A stretch of DNA of 64,000 nucleotides from Ulvibacterium sp965228935 (GTDB lineage: Bacteria; Bacteroidota; Bacteroidia; Flavobacteriales; Flavobacteriaceae), in contig NZ_OZ245846.1 in assembly GCF_965228935.1 (NCBI RefSeq), positions 1,116,001-1,180,000 of the forward strand. Direction: 5' to 3'. Below, in pieces: positions 1-8,359 of the stretch. The number at the start of each line of letters is the position of its first letter. The stretch's first letter is position 1. A program made the position numbers and the translations under genes. The notes under the pieces are model-generated. The model was not told where the DNA came from. It saw only the letters and a program-made list of their open reading frames with translations, and searched no databases.

Positions 1-1404
1 TTGGCCAAGCGAATAACTGCCCATTCAATCAATATCCTATATTTTGATAAAAAAGGATTACTCTGGGTCGGAACCAAGGATGGCCTCAATTGCCTGGACA
101 CGGTAAAAAATTCCATTGAAAAATATCCTTATAACCCAAAAAATTGCCTGGGTCTTAGTCATGAATATGTCACAAGCATCGCAGAGGATGGGAGCGGATA
201 TATATGGGTTGGTACGTATGGGGGAGGACTCAATCGATTGGATACCAACACCGGTGTTTTTGAGCATTATACCACTGCCAATGGATTGCTCAACGATGTA
301 ATTTATGGTATACTGGTGGACGAAAAAAACCGCGTATGGTTTACCAGCAATGCCGGGTTAAGCCAATTTGATTCTAGCTCAGGGGAATTCAAACATTTTA
401 ACGTAAGCCACGGTATCCAGGACAACGAGTTTAATGCAGGGGCCTATTTTAGGAGCAAGGAGGGTGAATTCTTTTTTGGAGGCATCAATGGTCTCAATGC
501 TTTTGACCCCCTTTCCATTAACCCTGCCGTAAAAGCTTCGACAATAGTATTTACGGATTTTCAATTGCTTGGTGAAAAGAATAATTCCCCTGATGCAAAT
601 ACCCATGTTTTGGATATCCCTATTTCAAGAGCCGATACCATTAGGCTTAAACATAACCAGAACAATATGTCCTTCGGTTTTGCGGAATTGAACTATGCCG
701 ATGATGTGAACCATACGTATGAATATCAATTAGAAGGGTTAAGTAATGATTGGAACTTAACCGGGGAGGGGCAGCAAGTGATCCTTGGGAACATAGATCC
801 CGGCACGTACACCCTGAACACCAGGGCAGTCCACGATGTATCGGAAATGGCCTCCATTACCATTGTGATTGCCCCACCATTCTGGAAATCAAATTGGGCC
901 TATATACTCTATTTTCTAATGCTATTGGCCTCAGGCCTGTTGCTGCATGGTTATTTCACTCAGATACAAAGGAAAAGGAAGTTGTTCAAGTCAAAAATAG
1001 GGGCCTTGGAAGCGGATGTAAAGCAATTGACAAAAATTCAAAGCAATCCCAATACATTGCCCCTTAAACAAATTAAAGCTCCCTCGGAGGATCAGAAAAC
1101 CGTTCAAAGGGCCTTGGAAGTAGTTGAAGAACATTTGGTAGATCCAAACTTTGATATTGGCTCATTTGCTGCCCATATGCACATGAGTAAATCGCAATTA
1201 TATCGCAAGCTAAAGACATACACCGGTTGTTCCCCTACAAGGTTCATTCGGTTGATCCGACTAAAAAAAGCGGCCCAGCTATTGGAAGCAAATGTGGGAT
1301 CGATCACTGAAATCGCCTACATGGTGGGGTTTGATAATGTTGGTTACTTTTCCAAATGTTTTACGGAAACTTTTGGAACACCCCCTTCCCAATACAAACC
1401 ATAA
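1..1404 (+). CDS. Propeller/Y_Y_Y sensor fused to AraC DNA-binding domain (5' partial)
   Basis: C-terminal 467 residues of a larger membrane regulator; the frame is open at base 1, so the true start lies outside the window. The order is two-component-regulator propeller repeats (WVGT, IWVGTYGGGLNRLD and VWFTSNAGL motifs, about residues 1-170), a Y_Y_Y domain (about 205-290), one membrane segment (about 297-318), a short charged coiled-coil-like linker, and an AraC helix-turn-helix (about 365-467). It resembles Bacteroidota hybrid two-component systems, but no histidine kinase or receiver domain separates membrane and DNA-binding parts. By inference it senses a periplasmic ligand and controls a gene set that may lie upstream of the window. 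Confidence 0.85.
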   Translation: MAKRITAHSINILYFDKKGLLWVGTKDGLNCLDTVKNSIEKYPYNPKNCLGLSHEYVTSIAEDGSGYIWVGTYGGGLNRLDTNTGVFEHYTTANGLLNDVIYGILVDEKNRVWFTSNAGLSQFDSSSGEFKHFNVSHGIQDNEFNAGAYFRSKEGEFFFGGINGLNAFDPLSINPAVKASTIVFTDFQLLGEKNNSPDANTHVLDIPISRADTIRLKHNQNNMSFGFAELNYADDVNHTYEYQLEGLSNDWNLTGEGQQVILGNIDPGTYTLNTRAVHDVSEMASITIVIAPPFWKSNWAYILYFLMLLASGLLLHGYFTQIQRKRKLFKSKIGALEADVKQLTKIQSNPNTLPLKQIKAPSEDQKTVQRALEVVEEHLVDPNFDIGSFAAHMHMSKSQLYRKLKTYTGCSPTRFIRLIRLKKAAQLLEANVGSITEIAYMVGFDNVGYFSKCFTETFGTPPSQYKP

Positions 1405-1602
1405 GCTATTCTACCTTATTGACCTATAAGTGTAAGAAATTGAACTATATGTGGGGTTTTCTTATTCCTGCACTTTATAGATTTATCGTACACTTTTAAA
1501 GTATACATCTTTGCCACTTCACAATTTCCATTTGTTCGTGACCAAGTTTCTTCCGGGTTGCGAAATTGTTATCAAAATAGATCCTTTCAAAACGGTATTC
1601 CT

Positions 1603-2190
1603 ATGAGAGTCTTTGAATGGAGTCGTACAATTGTTTTGGTAGTGTTGTTTTTTCCATTCATATGTTCAGGTCAGGATTGTGATTTTTCCCGTAAACGTGC
1701 TAAAAAGGCCAAAAAACATTTTACCGATCAAAAAGTGTTAAAAGCTACCGTACAACGCAATCTATTTGGAAAATTTAGCCATGGCGCCACTACCAATTTT
1801 GTCAGGACGGATAAAAATAACTACTACTTGTCATTGGTCTTTATACGGGAATTTGGAAAAAGAATAGACATCATGGACAAAGATCCAGTCGTGATGCAAT
1901 TTGAAGACAATAGTATCCTGACGCTATATCCCGATAAGACAAAGCTTGGAAAATTTACCCTACCGGTCACTACGGAAACCATTGATCCCTACTATACGAT
2001 TCGTGAGGAACAATTAAAATTGATAAGTGCACAACCAATAAAACACGTAAAAATTTACTTTACATCGGACAAGGTGGATGAAGATAAAAGAGGAATGGAT
2101 GATTTAGGTACTTTTTTCGAATATGAAATTCTTAGTACGCGTTATCAATCCAGTTTAATAGAAGCCGCAAATTGTATTCTTCAAGAATAA
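1603..2190 (+). CDS. Exported protein of unknown function
   Basis: 195-residue protein I do not recognise. The start is set at the ATG at 1603, which begins directly with a signal peptide: a hydrophobic stretch at about residues 8-22, then CSGQDC, consistent with signal peptidase cleavage. A TTG at 1558 would add 15 residues in front of the signal and is unlikely. The mature part is basic at its start (RKRAKKAKKHF), mixed alpha/beta in look, with no catalytic motif I can name. The stop is 4 bases before the next gene, a small lipoprotein, so the two are probably co-transcribed and act in the periplasm or outer membrane. Confidence 0.7.
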   Translation: MRVFEWSRTIVLVVLFFPFICSGQDCDFSRKRAKKAKKHFTDQKVLKATVQRNLFGKFSHGATTNFVRTDKNNYYLSLVFIREFGKRIDIMDKDPVVMQFEDNSILTLYPDKTKLGKFTLPVTTETIDPYYTIREEQLKLISAQPIKHVKIYFTSDKVDEDKRGMDDLGTFFEYEILSTRYQSSLIEAANCILQE

Positions 2191-2194
2191 ATCT

Positions 2195-2449
2195 ATGAAA
2201 AAAACGTATTTGGTACTTTTTGGTTTATTGTCCGTTATTTCTTCCTGTAGTTCGGATGGCGAGGGGGGTAATTGTAGCATTAGTTGTGGTGGTTTTGGAA
2301 CGGGGCAGCCTTTTGTCCAAACGAACAAAGCTTTTGTCTCGGAATCGGAATGTGTACAACTGGGCAAGGACAAGGACGACGCGAGTTGTAAAACTTCCTT
2401 TTGCCCGCCAACCGGAGACCCGTACGATTGCTACCAGGTATATCCCTAA
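2195..2449 (+). CDS. Small Cys-rich lipoprotein
   Basis: 84 residues starting MKKTYLVLFGLL, with a lipobox-like SVISSC that puts the lipidated Cys at residue 18. The mature peptide carries six further Cys spread over about 60 residues (NCSISC, ECV, SCKTSFC, DCY), suggesting disulfide bonding in an extracytoplasmic location. Gly-rich near the N-terminus (GEGGNCSISCGG). I do not recognise the family. It follows the 195-residue exported protein by 4 bases and converges with the ABC transporter genes. Confidence 0.65.
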   Translation: MKKTYLVLFGLLSVISSCSSDGEGGNCSISCGGFGTGQPFVQTNKAFVSESECVQLGKDKDDASCKTSFCPPTGDPYDCYQVYP

Positions 2450-2470
2450 AGGATGAGATTTCTTGTGCGA

Positions 2471-3166
2471 TTACCCTGCAAAGAAGCTTTCCAATTCCTG
2501 TAAGGTCTCTGTGGAGGTTTGGATATCCTTTACTATTTCGCCCCTGTCCAGTACCACGATACGCTCGCAGACCTCCGTAACATGAATGAGGTCATGGCTT
2601 GAAATCAAGACAGTAATCTCCCTCTTTTCCATTAAGTCCTTAATAATCCCTTTTAAACGAATCTGGGTAGTCGGATCTAGATTGGCGAAGGGTTCGTCCA
2701 ATATGACCACTTCAGGGTCTCCAATAAATGAGGCCACGATACCGGCCTTTTTTTGATTGCCCTTGGACAGATCCCTTAGGTATTTATGCTGTCCCAGAAT
2801 TTCACCGTGAAAGAAATTTTCAAATTTTGACAAGAGCATATCTACATCGGCCTTATTCCGATTGCGAAGCTCCCCTATAAAATAAAAGTATTCCTCAGGG
2901 GTAAGGTATCCGATTAAAAAGGTTTCATCAATAAATGAAGCGGTGAAGGGTTTCCAGGCTTCACTCGTATCAACACGAACATCATTATTTATAATATGGC
3001 CGGTAGTGGGGCTTATCAAATCCAGTATCAAACTAAAAAATGTCGTTTTCCCCGCCCCATTATTGCCGACCAACCCAAAACTTTGTCCTTTGGGGATTTC
3101 CAATCGTTCCAAATTTAAAACGATTTGGTTGCCGTATTTTTTGGTCAGATTTTGTGCAATGATCAT
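2471..3166 (-). CDS. ABC transporter ATP-binding protein
   Basis: 231 residues. Walker A GNNGAGKT at 34-41, signature LSKGN at 133-137, Walker B VVILDE at 153-158, and the switch His in SSHD at 191, so a complete and probably active ATPase. Its length and sequence are typical of ABC-2-like exporters. The gene begins 21 bases after the stop of the upstream DUF5687 permease gene, and the two should form one transporter. The substrate cannot be read from sequence. Confidence 0.92.
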   Translation of the reverse strand: MIIAQNLTKKYGNQIVLNLERLEIPKGQSFGLVGNNGAGKTTFFSLILDLISPTTGHIINNDVRVDTSEAWKPFTASFIDETFLIGYLTPEEYFYFIGELRNRNKADVDMLLSKFENFFHGEILGQHKYLRDLSKGNQKKAGIVASFIGDPEVVILDEPFANLDPTTQIRLKGIIKDLMEKREITVLISSHDLIHVTEVCERIVVLDRGEIVKDIQTSTETLQELESFFAG

Positions 3167-3187
3167 GGTACAAGTATCTCGTTTTAC

Positions 3188-4657
3188 CTAACTATTCTTT
3201 TCCTTAAACCCGGCTATCATACCGTACTTCTTTTTTCTATATAGTTCCGTAATACCATCCAGAAGCCTTTTGCGGAGGACAAAACCCAATAGGCCCAATG
3301 CCGCTATCGCCATAAGCCCAACCTCAAAAGAAACCAAAAACTTAAAAAGGGCGAAAATTAGTACGGGAAGTCCCAGTAGGGGGATAATTACCAGAAACTG
3401 GGCTGCTCCCGTACCTTGCATGTTGGAAAAGGCGCTTTTGTCCAAATCGATCCTCTTTTTATTTAAAGAACCAAAAAGTAGTATTACAGGAGTATTTACC
3501 CCTAGATTATATAGTGCAGCACTAAAATTAATGGCCAAGGCTTGCCATCCAAAATATACATAGGGAATGGAAAGTAGGAACATAATCACAACACTGACGG
3601 AAATCAATCCTGCCTTGGACTCCAGATATTTCCGCAGCGGTATGTTCTGGGACATCAGCATACTGTAGTAAGCACTGTCCCAAGCGGGAACAAACTGGCC
3701 AAAATTGGCCAAAAAAATGCCTGTAATAAAAATCCCCGCAAATACCATTAAGCTGGAGGTAAGGGCAAAATCATCCATTGTATAAAATACCAATCCGTAT
3801 AAAATCATGGCCAATGAAATAAATACCTGCGTTCTTGTACGTTTGTTGCGCCATATCATCCTTAAATCCAATTGTAAAAATGGAGCAATACTCCCAAAAT
3901 GTCTAGTCCATGCCAGATCCGAAGTAATGGCCTTTTTAGTCCTTTTACCCAATGAAGCATCCAAAAAAATCCTTTTCCGCAAAAATCCATAATTGAGTAA
4001 GTAGGCCAAAAACGACAGAAATAGCGGAACCGTAAAAAGGAATTCATGTTCGTAAAGGGCGTAAAAGATTTTACCTGTGTAATCGGTAATGGGAAGAATG
4101 GTAAAATACTCCAAAGCATAGAAAGCAATCAGTGTTCCGGCCAAAACTAGGAATGCCGTATCACTTTTATTGATGATGAAATTGACATAGTTCACCGTGA
4201 GCACCAGGAAAACAATCGAAAGTAACCAAAAGCCTACATTTAATACCGGGTATCCATGAGTCAAAAGCACTATAGCGAAGGGAACGAATATAGACAGCCC
4301 CATAAAATTATAAAACGATACTCCAGATCTGGCGAGGATATAATGGGTAATCGTACTTTTCTTTATGGGCAGTGTCAGCAAGGGCTTCACTTCCATTACC
4401 GGAAGTTTTTGCATAAAATACCGGATAAAAAGTTCCGTGAGCAACCAGTAGGGCATAAATTCGCTCAATTTTCGTAAAGGGTCTGCCTCCGGAAAAATCT
4501 TTTGTAAAAGAAAAAAAAGGCCAGATCCTGCCAAAATCAGTGAAACCATCATGTATACGGCAAAGAAAAGCATCAAAACTTTTAGGGCAAGCCCTTTTCC
4601 CAGGGAGGCCGACCTAAAAAAAGACTTCCATTGCAGGCTGATGAAGTACTTGAACAT
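3188..4657 (-). CDS. DUF5687-type ABC transporter permease
   Basis: 489-residue integral membrane protein with about ten to twelve hydrophobic segments and an N-terminus (MFKYFISLQWKSFFRS) typical of Bacteroidota permeases I know as DUF5687. It is the membrane partner of the ATPase encoded just downstream. It starts at an ATG (4657), and 129 bases separate it from the divergent reductase gene, so that gap should hold both promoters. Substrate unknown. Confidence 0.82.
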   Translation of the reverse strand: MFKYFISLQWKSFFRSASLGKGLALKVLMLFFAVYMMVSLILAGSGLFFLLQKIFPEADPLRKLSEFMPYWLLTELFIRYFMQKLPVMEVKPLLTLPIKKSTITHYILARSGVSFYNFMGLSIFVPFAIVLLTHGYPVLNVGFWLLSIVFLVLTVNYVNFIINKSDTAFLVLAGTLIAFYALEYFTILPITDYTGKIFYALYEHEFLFTVPLFLSFLAYLLNYGFLRKRIFLDASLGKRTKKAITSDLAWTRHFGSIAPFLQLDLRMIWRNKRTRTQVFISLAMILYGLVFYTMDDFALTSSLMVFAGIFITGIFLANFGQFVPAWDSAYYSMLMSQNIPLRKYLESKAGLISVSVVIMFLLSIPYVYFGWQALAINFSAALYNLGVNTPVILLFGSLNKKRIDLDKSAFSNMQGTGAAQFLVIIPLLGLPVLIFALFKFLVSFEVGLMAIAALGLLGFVLRKRLLDGITELYRKKKYGMIAGFKEKNS

Positions 4658-4761
4658 TCCGGTGGGTGTTCTTTATGGCAAGTTAGTGCGGTTAAGTCCA
4701 TATTTGTTACAATAAGCTGTTATTTTTTTAACATTCCGGTCTAAAATGGAGATTGCTTTAG

Positions 4762-4769
4762 TAGTTTTG
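4762..4769 (+). promoter_or_regulatory. Bacteroidota -7 element (TAGTTTTG)
   Basis: Matches TAnnTTTG and lies 17 bases before the ATG at 4787. I found no matching -33 TTG at the usual spacing, so the call rests on the -7 box and position alone. Confidence 0.4.
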
Positions 4770-4786
4770 CACAAATTTTTTTGAAT

Positions 4787-5836
4787 ATGCCCAATTTCCA
4801 TCCTCTAGTTGTAAAACATATAAAATCATTGACCCCTAATTCGGTGGCGATTACCCTAGAAATTCCCAAGGACTTATTGCAGACCTTCGATTTCATTTCC
4901 GGACAATATATTACCATCAAAAAAGAGATAAAGGGACAAGAATTACGAAGAGCCTACTCCATTAGTTCCGTACCCAAAAAGGATACCATTACCATTGGGG
5001 TAAAAAAAGTGGACAAGGGTGGGTTTTCGGATTATGCCAACACCAAATTGGCCGTTGGAGAGGTTTTGGAAGTTATGCCCCCCGAAGGTCGGTTTGTATT
5101 TAAGCCTTCCGATACTCCAAAAGATATTGTCGCTTTTGCCGCTGGTAGTGGTATTACCCCAATTATGAGCATTGTTCGTACTGCCCTGGAAAGCCATCCC
5201 AAGAACCGGTTTGTATTGGTCTATGGGAACCGATCGTATGAAGAAACCATGTTCTATACGGACTTGGTAAAACTACAATTGGATTATACTAATCGGTTTT
5301 TTGTCTATTTCATCAATAGTCGTGCCCATGAGAGCGACTCCCTATTCGGACGTATAGATGTCTCCACCGTTAATTATGCACTAAAGAACAAACACAAAAA
5401 TATTGATTTTGACGCCTATTATCTGTGTGGGCCGGAGGCTATGATCAATCTTGTAAGCGATACACTTACGGAGAAGGAGGTTCCCGAGGAAAAAATCTAT
5501 TTTGAACTGTTTACCACTACAGAGATTTTGGATGAGATACCGGAAACCGCCGAGGGGCAGACCCAACTTACCGTAGTTCTTGAGGACGAGGAATTTGTAT
5601 TATCCATGGATAAAAAAACCCTTGTGTTGGATGCAGTTCTCAAAGAAAATATCGACGCCCCATATTCATGTCAAGGGGGTGTCTGCAGTAGTTGTATCGC
5701 CAGAATTACCGAAGGGAAAGCGGAAATGGTAAAGAATCAGATTTTAACGGACGGTGAAATTGAGGAGGGGTTTATCCTTACCTGCCAGGCACATCCCACA
5801 ACCCCAACCCTAACCGTAGATTACGACGATGTCTAA
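4787..5836 (+). CDS. PaaE-like flavin reductase with 2Fe-2S ferredoxin domain
   Basis: 349 residues from the ATG at 4787; a TTG six bases earlier is less likely. A ferredoxin-NADP reductase module comes first: flavin-binding RAYSIS at 55-60, pyridine-nucleotide GSGITP at 120-125 and a YYLCGP segment near 211. A plant-type 2Fe-2S domain follows, with Cys at 295, 300, 303 and 333. This order is that of PaaE, the reductase of phenylacetyl-CoA epoxidase, and of related oxygenase reductases. No paaABCD genes lie nearby, so it probably supplies electrons to an oxygenase or desaturase encoded elsewhere; the partner is unknown. Confidence 0.88.
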   Translation: MPNFHPLVVKHIKSLTPNSVAITLEIPKDLLQTFDFISGQYITIKKEIKGQELRRAYSISSVPKKDTITIGVKKVDKGGFSDYANTKLAVGEVLEVMPPEGRFVFKPSDTPKDIVAFAAGSGITPIMSIVRTALESHPKNRFVLVYGNRSYEETMFYTDLVKLQLDYTNRFFVYFINSRAHESDSLFGRIDVSTVNYALKNKHKNIDFDAYYLCGPEAMINLVSDTLTEKEVPEEKIYFELFTTTEILDEIPETAEGQTQLTVVLEDEEFVLSMDKKTLVLDAVLKENIDAPYSCQGGVCSSCIARITEGKAEMVKNQILTDGEIEEGFILTCQAHPTTPTLTVDYDDV

Positions 5837-6141
5837 AAATAACTGGATGTCTATTTCTTTTAAGGAGTAAAAGGCAAAAAAAGGAGTAGGCTCCTAAGAT
5901 TTATGTTCTAAATCTGACTTTGGCCTAAAAATCAAGACCAAACCCCTTGCTTCAAAAAAGACCATTTGGTTGGTAAGCAAGATGTATCTGGTATTCTTTG
6001 GTCAGTTATGTGCATTTTATCGAACCCTTTGGTTAAATCCCCTGTTTTTTAAAAAATCGGGAAGATCTAACAATTGTTATATGGGACGATTTAGTCGGTT
6101 TGGAGTATAGCCCGTTCCGTTCTATCAATTCAGGCTTTATA
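5837..6141. other. Intergenic, no gene seen
   Basis: 305 bases between the convergent reductase and patatin genes. A weak hairpin (AGGAG/CTCCT at about 5882-5895) after an A-rich run could be a poor terminator, and CTTGCTT/AAGCAAG arms occur near 5948-5982. No convincing open frame on either strand. Confidence 0.5.
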
Positions 6142-6945
6142 CTAATTATCGGCTTGTTTTAGTTCCTTTTCCAGGGTTTCCAAGGCCAAATCATATCCCA
6201 TTATATAGGCCTTTTCAATCCCTGTACGATCCAAAACGCCTATTTTTTCCAATTCCTTGTACTCCAATAGCAAGTCACAGGAGTGTAATTTTTTCTTGTT
6301 AATGGCATAAATCATAAGGCTTGTTACCCTGCCTGTAAGCTGTATGGAATTTTTAAGGGCATTTTTATGGAGTTCACCTACAACGGATACGTTACTTCCG
6401 ATTACATAATCCGTACTGTGTTGTAGGGGTTCTAAAGGAAAGTTATTCATTATCCCCCCATCCGCGTATAGTCTTCCCTTAAGCTCCACGGGACTAAAAA
6501 CCGGAGGCAAGGCCGCGGATGCCAATAAGGGCCGTATCAATTCGCCTTCAGAAAAAAATTGTTGTTCCCCTTTCTGAAGATCGGTGGCCACTACGTGCAG
6601 ATCCTTTTCCAATGAGCGGAAGGTGTCCTGGGGGAAGTATCCCTTAAAAATTTCAAAATAGCGATCCGTATCGATAAATCCCGGCTTAAGAATGGTCAAA
6701 AAATTGTACTTGAACAAAGGTGTTTCCTTAAAAAAGGAAAGCATGTCGGAAACCGAGTTTCCATTGGCATATAAAGCCCCGACCAAGGCTCCCACACTAC
6801 TTCCACTGACTACTTGGGCGGAAATGCCCAATTCTTCCATAGCGCGTATAAGTCCTATATGCGCCATGCCCCGTACGCCACCTCCTGAGAGTACCAATCC
6901 AATGGATAGATTGTTCGTAAGCAACTTCGTTCCCAAAATCCCCAT
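6142..6945 (-). CDS. Patatin-like phospholipase (RssA/NTE type)
   Basis: 267 residues from the ATG at 6945; a TTG 21 bases upstream would add seven residues. It has the full patatin signature: oxyanion loop GGGVRG at 21-26, nucleophile elbow GSSVG at 48-52 with Ser50, and catalytic Asp162 in ADGG. It should be a soluble or membrane-associated lipid acyl hydrolase with a Ser-Asp dyad. No signal peptide is visible, which fits the RssA/YlbK-like cytoplasmic form rather than the long secreted PlpD-like form. Substrate unknown. Confidence 0.9.
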   Translation of the reverse strand: MGILGTKLLTNNLSIGLVLSGGGVRGMAHIGLIRAMEELGISAQVVSGSSVGALVGALYANGNSVSDMLSFFKETPLFKYNFLTILKPGFIDTDRYFEIFKGYFPQDTFRSLEKDLHVVATDLQKGEQQFFSEGELIRPLLASAALPPVFSPVELKGRLYADGGIMNNFPLEPLQHSTDYVIGSNVSVVGELHKNALKNSIQLTGRVTSLMIYAINKKKLHSCDLLLEYKELEKIGVLDRTGIEKAYIMGYDLALETLEKELKQADN

Positions 6946-7014
6946 TTTATATGCAAAGCTACTCAAAAGCCTTGCGCGTTATATTTAACCTAAAACAAAA
7001 TATTGCCTATTCCA

Positions 7015-7317
7015 TTATCCAGAATTCCTATCTATAAGTCCTACCAGTTGCGCCTTGTCCGTTACTCCGGAATGCCTCCAGATTACCTGTCCCTTCTTAA
7101 AAAGAATCAGCGTAGGTACTCCCCTTACCTGAAATCTATTGGCTATATTTTGGTTCTTGTCCACATCAATTTTTATAATCTTGGCCTTTTCCCCTACTTG
7201 TGCAGCTACCTCCTTAAGAATAGGGGCCTGCATTTTGCAGGGTCCGCACCAATCCGCATGGAAGTCGACCAAAACCGGCTTTTCCGATTGTATCAAATTC
7301 GCAAAGTTTCCTTTCAT
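7015..7317 (-). CDS. Thioredoxin
   Basis: 100 residues with the redox centre WCGPCK (Cys24, Cys27) and the conserved cis-Pro region GVPTLILFKKG. Short and leaderless, so a cytoplasmic thioredoxin. It follows the DnaJ-like gene by 20 bases on the same strand, downstream of htrA, and so sits in a protein-quality group, though htrA has its own terminator. The downstream patatin gene is 69 bases away. Confidence 0.93.
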   Translation of the reverse strand: MKGNFANLIQSEKPVLVDFHADWCGPCKMQAPILKEVAAQVGEKAKIIKIDVDKNQNIANRFQVRGVPTLILFKKGQVIWRHSGVTDKAQLVGLIDRNSG

Positions 7318-7337
7318 TGTTTATCGCTTTTGAGCCT

Positions 7338-8252
7338 TTAACGGCTATTTTGAATTTCCCTTATCAGTTCCTTTTGTCTGGGGGTAAGCTTAGTTGGCAA
7401 TTGTATATTAATAGTGACGAATAAGTCTCCGTATTGTCCCGGTTTCCCATATTTGGGCATTCCTTTGCCCCTTAAACGGATGGTCTTCCCATTTTGGGTA
7501 CCTTCCTTGATCGGAATCTTAACCTTGCCGGATAGGGTTATCACATCTTGTTTGCCTCCCAAAAGGGCTTTGAAAACATCCACCGACAAATTCATATGCA
7601 GGTGATCTCCTTCTCTCTTATAGATGGCATGTTCCCGTACCCCGATATCGACATAAAGATCTCCAGCCTGTCCCCGACTTCCTTTTTGACCTTTGCCCTT
7701 GGCCCGCAACTGCAGCCCGGTATAGGCTCCAGGCTTAATCTTTAATTTTATCCTTTGCCCGTCCCATTCAAGTACCCGTTCCGTTCCGTGATAGGCTTCG
7801 GTAAGATCAAGGGTTACCTCGCCCGATACATCCCCGCCAGGAAACCCATATGCGCCTCTGTCCCTGGCACTACTACCGAAAAAAGCTTCGAAAAAATCCG
7901 AAAAACCACTTCCGTTCCCGAAACCGGAATCTGAATTCGTATAGGCATATCGTTGTCGATTTTTATAGTGTTGGTATTGGCTACGTTGCTGCATAAATTC
8001 ATCATAGCTGGCGCCGGACTGTTGAAATTGTTCCCAATCCGAACCTAAGGCATCATATTGTTTCCGCTTTTCATCATTTCCCAACACCTGATAGGCCTCG
8101 GAAATCTCCTTGAATTTTTCTTCCGATGCCTTATCTCCTTTGGTTTTGTCCGGATGATATTGTGTAGCCAGTTTGCGATAGGCCTTTTTGATATCCTTAT
8201 CGCTGGCGTTCCTGTCTACATTTAATATGCTGTAATACTCCTTAAACTTCAT
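7338..8252 (-). CDS. DnaJ-family co-chaperone, CbpA type
   Basis: 304 residues: an N-terminal J domain with HPD at 33-35, a Gly/Phe-rich linker (GFGNGSGFSDFFEAFFG region, about 100-135), then two C-terminal substrate-binding beta domains. The Cys-rich zinc finger of DnaJ is absent, which makes this a type II co-chaperone like CbpA or DjlA-unrelated DnaJ-C proteins. It should stimulate DnaK. Probably co-transcribed with the thioredoxin gene 20 bases downstream. Confidence 0.9.
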   Translation of the reverse strand: MKFKEYYSILNVDRNASDKDIKKAYRKLATQYHPDKTKGDKASEEKFKEISEAYQVLGNDEKRKQYDALGSDWEQFQQSGASYDEFMQQRSQYQHYKNRQRYAYTNSDSGFGNGSGFSDFFEAFFGSSARDRGAYGFPGGDVSGEVTLDLTEAYHGTERVLEWDGQRIKLKIKPGAYTGLQLRAKGKGQKGSRGQAGDLYVDIGVREHAIYKREGDHLHMNLSVDVFKALLGGKQDVITLSGKVKIPIKEGTQNGKTIRLRGKGMPKYGKPGQYGDLFVTINIQLPTKLTPRQKELIREIQNSR

Positions 8253-8331
8253 ATATCTCCTATGGATTTATCGGCCAAAGTACCTTATACTTTATATCCC
8301 AACCTATGACCTTCATCATATCGGAAAATTA

Positions 8332-8358
8332 AAAAGGGGGCGTTGTTCGCCCCCTTTT
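8332..8358 (-). terminator. Rho-independent terminator of htrA
   Basis: Perfect 11-bp stem (AAAAGGGGGCG with CGCCCCCTTTT, 5-base loop) directly after the htrA stop; read on the minus strand it runs into a T-rich tract. It separates htrA from the dnaJ-like gene. Confidence 0.85.
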
Positions 8359-8359
8359 A

